Positions 1 through 5,149 are shown, counted from the stretch's first letter. The stretch: DNA of 5,149 nt from Chloroflexota bacterium (GCA_013694835.1 JACDBP010000260.1:1-5149); one strand, 5' to 3'. Notes: generated by a model not told the origin, from the sequence alone. Program-made: numbers and translations.

Positions 1-912
1 CCCCGTCTTGTCCATCTTCATCTCTTCCATCCGGTCCGCAGGCTTGATGCTGATGCCGCCCGAATCGAACGTCACGCCCTTGCCGACCATCGCCAGCAGA
101 CGGCCGTTCCCCGCGCTCGCACCCCGCTCTCCGGAGCGAAGCACGATGAAGCGCGGCGGGTTGTCGCTGCCGCGGCCGACCGCCATGAACATGCCCATGC
201 CCTGCTCGGTCGCCCATTCGGGACCATGGACTTCGACCGCCAGGCCATACCGCTTCGCAAGAGCGGTCGCCTCGTCGGCGAGGACTTCCGGGCTGACGTC
301 GTTGCTCGCCCGCTGCGAGAGGCGGCGAGCGCGGTTGGCACCCTCGCCGATCACCCGACCGCGGTCGGCACGTGCCTGCAGCGCGGACTCATCGCCGCCT
401 GGGACGACGAGCAGCAGCTCATCGAGCTCCGGCGGTGCCGTCTCAACGGCCTCCCGGTAGATCGCGCCCGGCTCGGCCGTGCCCTCCACCACGCCACGGG
501 TGACCAGCTCGACCGCATCGCCGATTCCCGGGCCGGTGCCGGCGGCGATGGACGCGGGCAGGTAGATCGCGAGCCGCTTGACGAGGCGTCCACCGAGCCG
601 ACGCTCGACGGCAGCACCGAAGCGGACGAGCGTCAGCCGATCGACCTCCGCAACCTTGCCGATGCCCATCGGCAGCAGCCACGCCGCCCCCATCTCGGCG
701 CCCCGGACAAGCGCGCCGCCGTAGGCCTTGCCGCTGACCTCACCGATCCGCCGCAGGTCGCCCAGAACACCGCCGAGTCGGCGGTCGAGTTCTGCCTCCA
801 GCTCGTCAGCGGCCGACTGCCCACGGCCCTCCTCCTCATCCGAGGCGATGGGGATCGCCAGCACGTCGGTCTCGACGTCCCACGGATCTCGGGTGACGAC
901 ACGGGACTGCAT
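1..912 (-). CDS. pepA: Leucyl aminopeptidase, peptidase family M17 (partial, C-terminus beyond left edge)
   Basis: This is a cytosolic two-metal exopeptidase that removes N-terminal residues, typically leucine, from peptides; family members are usually hexamers of about 480-500 residues. Reading leftwards from the ATG at 910-912, the frame stays open to the window edge (304 residues). Residues 1 to about 165 fit the M17 N-terminal domain. The catalytic domain then starts, with the GEGANRARRL segment at about 185-194. The metal/catalytic block is clear: VGKG (K278), FDSGG (D283), ISIK (K290) and KMDKTG (D301). The 5, 7 and 11 residue spacings equal those of K270, D275, K282 and D293 in E. coli PepA. 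The NTDAEGR-type motif with the remaining metal ligands and catalytic arginine lies off the window. The loop usually reading N-x-P-x-N is SQRASN here. The ATG is chosen because AGGAG lies 11 bases upstream; an in-frame TTG 23 codons earlier is less likely. Confidence 0.95.
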   Translation of the reverse strand, partial: MQSRVVTRDPWDVETDVLAIPIASDEEEGRGQSAADELEAELDRRLGGVLGDLRRIGEVSGKAYGGALVRGAEMGAAWLLPMGIGKVAEVDRLTLVRFGAAVERRLGGRLVKRLAIYLPASIAAGTGPGIGDAVELVTRGVVEGTAEPGAIYREAVETAPPELDELLLVVPGGDESALQARADRGRVIGEGANRARRLSQRASNDVSPEVLADEATALAKRYGLAVEVHGPEWATEQGMGMFMAVGRGSDNPPRFIVLRSGERGASAGNGRLLAMVGKGVTFDSGGISIKPADRMEEMKMDKTG

Positions 913-913
913 C

Positions 914-1015
914 GGTTCGGCGTCTCCTGGTTCGGAAGATGCGATGGGCGTTCGGTGCGCTCTGCGGGCGTTCGGGACCAAGCGGGGCGTTCGCGGCGCT
1001 AGCGGGCGTGCTTCG
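914..1015 (-). repeat. CGAAC / CGAACGCCC repeat array in the aminopeptidase 5' leader
   Basis: Plus-strand GTTCG (minus CGAAC) occurs at 915-919, 930-934, 950-954, 970-974 and 989-993, with steps of 15, 20, 20 and 19 bases and always in the same orientation. Three copies extend to GGGCGTTCG (946-954, 966-974, 985-993). A degenerate relative, GGGCGTGCTTCG, follows at 1004-1015, again 19 bases on. The steps are not multiples of three and the array lies before the start codon, so coding does not explain it. It could be a protein-binding array on one face of the DNA (20 bases is about two helical turns), a structured mRNA leader, or a decayed minisatellite. I do not recognise the motif. It resembles a LexA half-site (CGAAC), but the inverted partner of a LexA box is absent. 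Confidence 0.75.
924..928 (-). promoter_or_regulatory. Ribosome binding site of the leucyl aminopeptidase gene
   Basis: On the minus strand the sequence AGGAG lies 11 bases before the ATG at 912 and supports that start. It is flanked on each side by a copy of CCGAACC (929-935 and 914-920), so it sits inside the repeated CGAAC array of this leader. Confidence 0.7.
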
Positions 1016-1053
1016 GAGACCGAAAACGACGTGAAGGAGGACGGCCGCCGCCG

Positions 1054-1059
1054 AGTGTA
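1054..1059 (-). promoter_or_regulatory. Possible -10 element (TACACT) for the aminopeptidase gene
   Basis: Minus-strand TACACT fits the TANNNT form of a housekeeping -10 hexamer and stands out in very G+C-rich surroundings. It would put transcription start near 1047 and give a leader of about 135 nt containing the whole CGAAC array. I see no convincing -35 hexamer at the usual spacing. The gene could also be read through from the genes upstream of it. Confidence 0.35.
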
Positions 1060-1093
1060 GCGCGGTGGAGCGGGGCCAAGTGGGTGCCCGCGG

Positions 1094-1690
1094 TCAGGGT
1101 ATGGGGGTCGCCAGGAGCTGGCGGGCTTCCTCCAGCGCGCCGCCGGCAGTCTCGGTGGCGATGAGTGCCTCGTCGACCCGTGCGCCGACTTCCTGGTCGA
1201 GCGCGTCGATGGCCTGCCACGAATCGTTCACCGACATGACGGCTGCGAGGACCGACTCGACGCTCGCCAGCTTCGCCTGGTTGAGCTCGCTCAGGCCGGA
1301 CCGCGCGGCCCCGGCTGTCGGCAACTCGGCCAGGATCAGCTCGATCTCGCCGGACCTGGCCGTCGCGCGATCGCCCAACGCTGTCGCGGCAGCGATGTCC
1401 GCCCGCAGGAGCTCGACATCACCCGCCGCCGCGTGGACCAGGGCATCGCGCCCGATGGAGCGCAGGGCGGCCACGTCATCCGCGAGCGTTCCCACCAGTC
1501 CCGCCAGCGAGTCGATCGTCCCCGCCACGGCTCGATCCTGCCGTGCCGTCAGCTCTGGTCGCGTGGCGTCCCCCGGCGGATGGTCCAGCGCGCCGACGAG
1601 ACCACCCACCCCCAGCGCCACGCCGGTGACCAGCACGAGCCAGAGCATCCATCGCGGCAGACTCCACGCGGTCGAAGTAGCTGCGCTCAT
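1094..1690 (-). CDS. Uncharacterised membrane-anchored, alanine-rich helical protein (198 aa)
   Basis: I do not recognise a family. The protein has a short N-terminus (MSAATSTAWS), then one hydrophobic segment at residues about 14-35 (WMLWLVLVTGVALGVGGLVG) that reads as a signal anchor. A Pro/Gly/Asp-containing linker follows. From about residue 47 to the end it is alanine-, leucine-, glutamate- and aspartate-rich with few prolines and no cysteines, so it is probably a long helical or loosely coiled-coil domain. After a basic LPR stretch before the membrane segment, the bulk would lie outside the cytoplasm. No catalytic or metal-binding motif is visible. The start is 13 bases after the stop of the upstream SDR gene, which suggests co-transcription. 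The ribosome site is weak (GGGG about 7 bases before the ATG). Function is unknown. Confidence 0.75.
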   Translation of the reverse strand: MSAATSTAWSLPRWMLWLVLVTGVALGVGGLVGALDHPPGDATRPELTARQDRAVAGTIDSLAGLVGTLADDVAALRSIGRDALVHAAAGDVELLRADIAAATALGDRATARSGEIELILAELPTAGAARSGLSELNQAKLASVESVLAAVMSVNDSWQAIDALDQEVGARVDEALIATETAGGALEEARQLLATPIP

Positions 1691-1700
1691 GGCGCCCCGC

Positions 1701-1706
1701 AGTCTA
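1701..1706 (-). promoter_or_regulatory. Possible internal -10 element (TAGACT) at the SDR / membrane-protein junction
   Basis: Minus-strand TAGACT includes the TAG stop codon of the SDR gene and lies 10 bases before the ATG of the membrane-protein gene. It matches TANNNT and could give a nearly leaderless transcript. That would fit the poor ribosome site there. The call rests on the hexamer alone. Confidence 0.2.
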
Positions 1707-2684
1707 GCGGCGGCTGCCCGCCCGGCTGTCCCTGCCGGTCCGGTCGGGTTCCTGGTGGCGGACCCAGCGTCGGAGATGGTCCACGCTCCCGGCCAGCCGT
1801 CGCGGCGCGAACCCGAAGCTCTGTTGGACGGCGTCCTTCGGCGTGGTCACATTGTCGAAGCGGAGTTGCCGGAGCTGGTCGCTCGAGACCGGGAACGGCA
1901 GATGCACCGCTTCCGAGATCCTGGCGATGAACATGATCATCGCCTGCGGCACCGGCAGCAGCAGGCGGCGCTTGCCCATACCCCGGAGTGTGGTCATCGA
2001 GATCTCGCGGTAGGTCATCTGGTCAGGCCCACCCAGCTCGAACTCCCTGCCCGCGGTCGTCGGGTCATCCACGACCATCCGGACGACCCGAGCCAGGTCG
2101 CCCACCCAGAAGGGCTGGAACCGGCTCCGGGCTCCCGCGGGGATCGGCATCACCCCCGGCGAGAGTCGCGCCAGCAACGCGATCTGGTTGAAGAACCCAT
2201 CGCGTTCACCGAACAGCAGCGAGGGGCTCAGGATCGTCCAGTCCAGCCCCGACTCCCGGACATGGGCGTTCGCGCGCGCCTTGGAGCGGCCGTAGGGCAG
2301 CGCCGGGTCGTCGCGCACCCCGAGGGCACCGAGGTGGATGAATCGCCGCACGCCGGCGGCCTTCGCTGCGTCCAGCACCGCTCGGGTGCCCTCCCGGTTG
2401 ACACGGTCCATCTCCTTGCCACCGTCCCAGTCGCGGGGGATCGCGATGAGGTGGAGGACCACATCCACGCCGTCGACAGCCCGGCGAAGGCCGTCTGCGT
2501 CGTCGAGGGCAGTGCGGGCGAACTCGACGGCATCGAGTCGGGCGGGCTCGAGGCGGCGGCGGATGATGGACTCGCCCTTCGCGTCGCGGACCAGCGCGCG
2601 GATCCGGTGTCCGGCACCGATGAGCTCCGGCATGACGTGGCTGGCGACGAACCCGGACGCTCCGGTGATCAGGATGAAGGACAT
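1704..2684 (-). CDS. NAD(P)-binding extended SDR protein, NDUFA9-like / NmrA-like (326 aa)
   Basis: This is an atypical short-chain dehydrogenase/reductase with an N-terminal Rossmann fold. The dinucleotide motif is ITGASGFVASH at residues 6-16, a GxxGxxA form of the usual GxxGxxG. The basic stretch RALVRD at 29-34 is where NADP(H) preference is often set. DVVLHLIA at 74-81 and the catalytic-type pair Y131-x3-K135 (YGRSK) follow. ILSPSLLFGE and FQPFWVGDLARVV at about 151-201 match the substrate domain of NDUFA9-like proteins (Q-P-x-W/Y-V-x-D-x-A). Such bacterial proteins are often annotated as complex I NDUFA9 subunit family; the true substrate is generally unknown. The frame is open further upstream to an ATG at 2813, but the ATG at 2684 is chosen: it leads straight into the first beta strand, has GAGG 9 bases upstream, and avoids overlap with the divergent gene. 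The last 16 residues are a basic, disordered tail. Confidence 0.88.
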   Translation of the reverse strand: MSFILITGASGFVASHVMPELIGAGHRIRALVRDAKGESIIRRRLEPARLDAVEFARTALDDADGLRRAVDGVDVVLHLIAIPRDWDGGKEMDRVNREGTRAVLDAAKAAGVRRFIHLGALGVRDDPALPYGRSKARANAHVRESGLDWTILSPSLLFGERDGFFNQIALLARLSPGVMPIPAGARSRFQPFWVGDLARVVRMVVDDPTTAGREFELGGPDQMTYREISMTTLRGMGKRRLLLPVPQAMIMFIARISEAVHLPFPVSSDQLRQLRFDNVTTPKDAVQQSFGFAPRRLAGSVDHLRRWVRHQEPDRTGRDSRAGSRR

Positions 2685-2693
2685 GATTCGAAA

Positions 2694-2697
2694 CCTC
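2694..2697 (-). promoter_or_regulatory. Ribosome binding site of the SDR gene
   Basis: Minus-strand GAGG lies 9 bases before the ATG at 2684. It helps decide this start over the longer open frame. It also shows that this gene, unlike the adenosine deaminase, has a normal leader. Confidence 0.5.
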
Positions 2698-2709
2698 GGT
2701 CGGTGGTAA

Positions 2710-2740
2710 AACTGGCTAACTGATGGTAGCATGTTGTAGC
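2710..2740 (-). promoter_or_regulatory. Divergent control region: possible -10 (TACCAT) and short repeats upstream of the SDR gene
   Basis: The 92-base gap between the SDR and adenosine deaminase starts is the most A+T-rich part of the window. Minus-strand TACCAT at 2723-2728 fits a -10 hexamer and would place the SDR transcript start near 2716 with a leader of about 32 nt. Two short direct repeats surround it: AACTG-GCT-AACTG on the plus strand at 2710-2722 (8-base step), over the predicted start point, and GTAGC at 2726-2730 and 2736-2740 (exactly 10 bases, one helical turn). Together they could form an operator for a regulator not encoded in this window. Short repeats of this size can also arise by chance. 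Confidence 0.35.
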
Positions 2741-2764
2741 CCGAGGCCGCAGTTGCCGCGCCCG

Positions 2765-2770
2765 TACCAT
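2765..2770 (+). promoter_or_regulatory. Possible -10 element (TACCAT) for leaderless adenosine deaminase mRNA
   Basis: TACCAT is followed by CCCGTG and then the ATG at 2777, so a transcript starting 6-7 bases after the hexamer would begin at or next to the start codon. No Shine-Dalgarno sequence is visible in front of this ATG. The same ten bases, TACCATCCCG, occur at the same distance before the HAD-IIA start on the other strand (4797-4806). No good -35 hexamer is seen. Confidence 0.45.
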
Positions 2771-2776
2771 CCCGTG

Positions 2777-3931
2777 ATGCAGAGGTACGCAGCGGGAGCG
2801 CCTGCCGGCTCACCGATCGAGCCGTGGGCGGTCGATTCCCCGTCGTGGGATCCTGCGGCTGCAGCGCTCCCCAGCGAGACCTGGGAACTGCTGCAGCGGA
2901 TGCCCAAGGCCGAGCTTCACCTCCACCTCGATGGCTCGCTGCGGCTCGCGACGGCCCTGGAGCTAGCCGACGGGCTGGGCCTGGTGCGGGCCGGATCGGA
3001 CGCGGATCGCCTCGGATGGATCCGCGACGGGTTGGTGGCGCCCCGTGCGGTCCGCGACCAGATGGCGCTGCTGCGCGCCTTCGACCTGCCGGTCGCGCTG
3101 ATGCAGACCGAGGCAGCCCTGGAGCGGATCGCGGCGGAACTGGTCGAAGACCTCGCCACGGATGGCACTCGGTACGCCGAGATCAAGTGGGCACCGACGC
3201 TCCACGTGCGACAGCTGAGCCTCCACGACGGCATCGCGGCCGTGGTGCGCGGCGCCGACGAGGGCATGCGGCGCGCGCCGGGCGTCGTCGTGCGCCTCGT
3301 CGCCGTCCTCCTTCGCTCACACGCACCGGAGCTGGGCGTGGCGATGGCGGAGGCAGCGTCCGGATTCGTCGACCGGGGGCTCACGGGTTTCGACCTCGCC
3401 GGCCAGGAAGCTCTCCATCCCGACCCGGCCCTCCACGCACGCGCCTTCGAGCTCGCCCGCGGGGCCGGGCTCGGCGTCACCATCCACGCCGGCGAGTGGG
3501 GCGGCGCGGCACAGGTCCGGCGAGCGATGAAGGTCGGGACATCACGGATCGAACACGGGGCGCCTGCCTGGGACGACCCAGGCCTGCTGCGCGAGCTGAT
3601 CGAGCGCGCCGTGACCCTCGACCTTTGCCCGACGAGCAACACCCAGGCAGGGATCGTCGGGCGCTACGAGGACCATCCCCTGCCCCGACTGATGCGCGCG
3701 GGTGTTGCGGTCACCCTCTCGACCGATGACCGGACCGTCAGCGACCTCAGCCTGATGCGCGAGTACGCGCGCGCACACGCATCCCTGGGCGTGACGTTGC
3801 CGGAGCTGTGGGCGATCGATCGCCACGCGCTGGACGTGGCCTTCCTCCATCACGAAGAGGCGCTGCGGGCGCGACTGCGCGACGAGTTCGAGGCATTCGG
3901 GCGGGGTGAGCCGCGGCTGGCGGAAGGGTGA
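2777..3931 (+). CDS. add: Adenosine deaminase
   Basis: This zinc enzyme converts adenosine and deoxyadenosine to inosine and deoxyinosine plus ammonia in purine salvage, in the cytosol. All hallmarks of the ADA amidohydrolase family are present in the 384 residues. LHLHLDGSLR holds zinc ligands H48 and H50 and the substrate-binding aspartate D52. G204-F-D-L-A-G-Q-E211 is the family loop. HAGE has H237 (zinc) and E240 (proton donor). H260 is the catalytic histidine, followed by CPTSN. STDD holds D317 (zinc) and D318. The 3-residue H237/E240 and 57-residue H260/D317 spacings equal those in mouse ADA (H214/E217, H238/D295). The usual RIGHG around the catalytic histidine reads RIEHG. The start could be the ATG at 2777 (or GTG at 2774), giving a 41-residue extension before MPKAEL, or the ATG at 2900, giving a family-typical 343 residues. 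2777 is preferred for its promoter-like context. The frame also opens at 2723 without a ribosome site. Confidence 0.93.
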   Translation: MQRYAAGAPAGSPIEPWAVDSPSWDPAAAALPSETWELLQRMPKAELHLHLDGSLRLATALELADGLGLVRAGSDADRLGWIRDGLVAPRAVRDQMALLRAFDLPVALMQTEAALERIAAELVEDLATDGTRYAEIKWAPTLHVRQLSLHDGIAAVVRGADEGMRRAPGVVVRLVAVLLRSHAPELGVAMAEAASGFVDRGLTGFDLAGQEALHPDPALHARAFELARGAGLGVTIHAGEWGGAAQVRRAMKVGTSRIEHGAPAWDDPGLLRELIERAVTLDLCPTSNTQAGIVGRYEDHPLPRLMRAGVAVTLSTDDRTVSDLSLMREYARAHASLGVTLPELWAIDRHALDVAFLHHEEALRARLRDEFEAFGRGEPRLAEG

Positions 3932-3936
3932 TGGAG

Positions 3937-4794
3937 TCAGGTGTCGCCGGATCCGGCGCCGGCTGCGGGCTTGCAGGCACCGGCCAGACGGTCGAGGGCT
4001 TCGGCGAGTGCCCGAGCGTCCCGCGCCACGGCGGTCGGACGCTCGGCCTCGGGCGTGGCATCGACCTGCGCCTGGCTCGAGACGCCGGTCAGCATCAGCA
4101 CGGACCGGGCGCCGACGCGCGTCGCTGCCGCGATGTCGGTGGCCAGCCCGTCGCCGATCACGACGGCCTCGGCGATGGGGACCGCCACGGAACGGGCCGC
4201 CTCCTCGAACAGCCTCGGCTCCGGTTTGCCGAAGACCAGGTCGGGCTCTCGACCGGCGGCGACCACGACGGCCGCGACGATCGCCCCGGCACCCGCAGCG
4301 AGCGTCTCCGCCGTGGGGTAAGTCGCATCGCGATTGGTGGCAACGAATCGGGCGCCCTCGCGCACCGCCCGGGCCGCGATCGTAAGTCGCTCGTAGGTCA
4401 GGTCGAAGTCGACGCCGACCACCAGCACGTCCGGGCGCGCCGCCAGGCCGTCCGGCGTGGGATCGACCGTCCGCATCCCCGCCTCCTGGATCTCCCGTGC
4501 CAGCCCCGGGCCGCCCAGGACCATCACGACCTTCGGGCGTCGCCCGTCCGTCGCGGCGCCTTCGCCCACGGCAAGTGCCGTGGCCCTGGCCGACGTGACG
4601 ACGCTGTCCGGTGCCACCGGCGCGCCCATGGAGCGGAGCCGCTCCTCGTACTCGGTGTGGTGCCAGCGCGAGTTGTTGGTGACGTAGATGACGCGATCGC
4701 CGCGTGCCACACGGTCGGCAAGCACCTCGGCCACGCCCGGGATCGCTTCGCTTCCGCGGTACACCACGCCGTCAAGGTCGACCAGCAGCAGCAC
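3937..4794 (-). CDS. HAD superfamily hydrolase, class IIA (NagD / phosphoglycolate-phosphatase-like)
   Basis: This predicted Mg-dependent phosphatase acts on small phosphate esters through an aspartyl-phosphate. All four HAD motifs are present in 285 residues, normal for HAD-IIA: motif I VDLDGVVYRG (nucleophile D6, acid/base D8), motif II VTNNS (T39), motif III FGKPEP (K190) and motif IV VIGDGLATD (D215, D220). The region between motifs II and III, with VLVVGVDFDLTYERL and FVATNRDATYP, is the C2-type cap of the class. NagD, 4-nitrophenylphosphatase and 2-phosphoglycolate phosphatase share these features, so the substrate cannot be assigned. The start is GTG at 4792-4794: no other ATG, GTG or TTG lies nearby in frame, and the longer open frame beyond it runs antisense through the divergent gene. 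No ribosome site precedes the GTG, but TACCAT lies 6 bases before it. The stop is 5 bases from that of adenosine deaminase. Confidence 0.9.
   Translation of the reverse strand: MLLLVDLDGVVYRGSEAIPGVAEVLADRVARGDRVIYVTNNSRWHHTEYEERLRSMGAPVAPDSVVTSARATALAVGEGAATDGRRPKVVMVLGGPGLAREIQEAGMRTVDPTPDGLAARPDVLVVGVDFDLTYERLTIAARAVREGARFVATNRDATYPTAETLAAGAGAIVAAVVVAAGREPDLVFGKPEPRLFEEAARSVAVPIAEAVVIGDGLATDIAAATRVGARSVLMLTGVSSQAQVDATPEAERPTAVARDARALAEALDRLAGACKPAAGAGSGDT
3945..3958. other. 14-base perfect palindrome at the convergent add / HAD-IIA junction
   Basis: CGCCGGATCCGGCG is perfectly self-complementary. It lies 14 bases after the adenosine deaminase stop, inside the last codons of the HAD-IIA gene. 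In RNA it could fold as a five-pair stem with a GATC loop. No T-run follows on either strand, so it is not a standard intrinsic terminator, although it is the only stem in the place where the two convergent transcripts must end. Confidence 0.3.
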
Positions 4795-4800
4795 GCCGGG

Positions 4801-4806
4801 ATGGTA
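4801..4806 (-). promoter_or_regulatory. Possible -10 element (TACCAT) for leaderless HAD-IIA mRNA
   Basis: Minus-strand TACCAT, then CCCGGC, then the GTG start at 4794. The hexamer, the next four bases and the 6-base spacing match those in front of adenosine deaminase. With only 20 bases to the divergent ATG at 4815, any upstream promoter sequence of this gene lies within the coding sequence of that neighbour. Confidence 0.45.
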
Positions 4807-4814
4807 GACGTTCG

Positions 4815-5149
4815 ATGAGCGGACGGGCGCGTGGTAGCCGGCCCGGCGTCGGGCTCCACGAGATCGACCGGCTGTACGTGGACGGCAACAACCTGCTGCA
4901 CCGGAGAAGCGGCACGCCGACCGGCGCGGCCCCGCGACTGCTGCTCGCCTCGATGAGGGCTGCGCTGCCGGCGTCCCTCGACGTGGTGTTGATGCTGGAC
5001 GGGCAGCCCGACCCTGGTGCGCCTCACCACGAGGTCCTGCGGCGAGGGCTCGAGGTGCGCTTCGCCGGCCGAATCGACGCCGACAGCGTGCTCGTGGAGC
5101 TCGTCTCAGCAAGACCCTTCGCCGAGCGCGCGCGGACGCTGGTGGTGAC
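4815..5149 (+). CDS. NYN / PIN-like ribonuclease domain protein, YacP (Rae1)-like (partial, C-terminus beyond right edge)
   Basis: The frame from the ATG at 4815 is open to the window edge (111 full codons). After a basic, low-complexity N-terminus of about 19 residues comes LYVDGNNLLH at 20-29, whose aspartate D23 is the first metal-binding acid of NYN/PIN-like nucleases. VVLMLDGQPDP at 57-67 is the second strand with D62. Then comes VRFAGRIDADSVLVELV at 81-97, the usual place of the (A)DxxI/V acid cluster (D88, D90). LVVT at the very edge is where the VxSDD/R strand normally follows. B. subtilis YacP (Rae1), of this fold, is a ribosome-associated mRNA endonuclease; whether this protein has that role is unknown. 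No good ribosome site is visible. The ATG is chosen as the only ATG before DGNN; a GTG two codons before the DGNN would leave almost no N-terminus. Confidence 0.8.
   Translation, partial: MSGRARGSRPGVGLHEIDRLYVDGNNLLHRRSGTPTGAAPRLLLASMRAALPASLDVVLMLDGQPDPGAPHHEVLRRGLEVRFAGRIDADSVLVELVSARPFAERARTLVV

Noticed and set aside
914..993. LexA (SOS) operator in the aminopeptidase leader, because of the CGAAC half-sites
   Set aside because: A LexA box needs an inverted CGAAC/GTTCG pair with a 4-base centre; all copies here point the same way.
226..1002. A 258-codon plus-strand open frame over the aminopeptidase gene
   Set aside because: The opposite strand encodes intact M17 metal-ligand motifs with correct spacing; the plus-strand product is charged low-complexity sequence.
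1012..1024. TTCGG-AGA-CCGAA inverted repeat as a terminator of the membrane-protein gene
   Set aside because: The stem is five pairs with a three-base loop and no T-run follows on the minus strand, so it is too weak to call.
1034..1040. AAGGAGG on the plus strand, a perfect Shine-Dalgarno sequence
   Set aside because: The only nearby start (GTG about 14 bases on) is followed at once by a TAG stop, so no gene uses it. It is more relevant read on the minus strand.
1065..2723. A 552-codon plus-strand open frame antisense to the SDR and membrane-protein genes
   Set aside because: Its product is Arg/Pro/Ala/Ser-rich with no recognisable domain, while the minus strand shows clear SDR motifs. Long antisense frames are expected at this G+C content.
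3928..4818. A 296-codon plus-strand frame starting at a GTG that overlaps the adenosine deaminase stop, which looks like translational coupling
   Set aside because: It is entirely antisense to the HAD-IIA gene, which has all four catalytic motifs, and its own product shows no domain.
4795..5112. N-terminal extension of the HAD-IIA protein from an ATG at 5112
   Set aside because: The extra 106 residues are Arg/Ala-rich without a domain and lie antisense to the NYN nuclease gene, which shows clear motifs.

Overview
This is a G+C-rich stretch (well over 60% by eye) of ordinary, densely packed bacterial chromosome. It holds six protein genes, two of them cut by the window edges. I see no rRNA, tRNA, CRISPR array, insertion sequence or phage gene. 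Codon use, short gaps and likely leaderless starts suit a high-GC lineage such as Chloroflexota, Actinomycetota or a relative. The sequence alone does not fix the phylum.

Layout. On the minus strand, reading leftwards from about 2684, lie a 326-residue NAD(P)-binding extended SDR protein of the NDUFA9-like/NmrA-like type, then after 13 bases a 198-residue unrecognised protein with one N-terminal membrane segment. A 181-base gap follows, then the N-terminal 304 residues of an M17 leucyl aminopeptidase that runs off the left edge. Divergent from the SDR gene, on the plus strand, is an adenosine deaminase (2777-3931). It converges, with 5 bases between stops, on a minus-strand HAD-IIA sugar/glycol-phosphatase-like gene (3937-4794). 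Twenty bases beyond that gene's start, a divergent plus-strand NYN/PIN-like (YacP/Rae1-like) nuclease gene begins and runs off the right edge.

The genes look like housekeeping functions rather than one pathway: peptide turnover, purine salvage, phosphate-ester clean-up and RNA cleavage. The SDR gene and the membrane protein probably form an operon.

The most interesting signals are non-coding. (1) The leader of the aminopeptidase gene carries five copies of CGAAC in one orientation, 15-20 bases apart, three of them within a longer CGAACGCCC unit. (2) The 10-mer TACCATCCCG sits at the same distance upstream of the adenosine deaminase and HAD starts, on opposite strands, which suggests a -10 element driving leaderless transcripts. 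A third TACCAT lies upstream of the SDR gene. I found no clear new multi-gene system.
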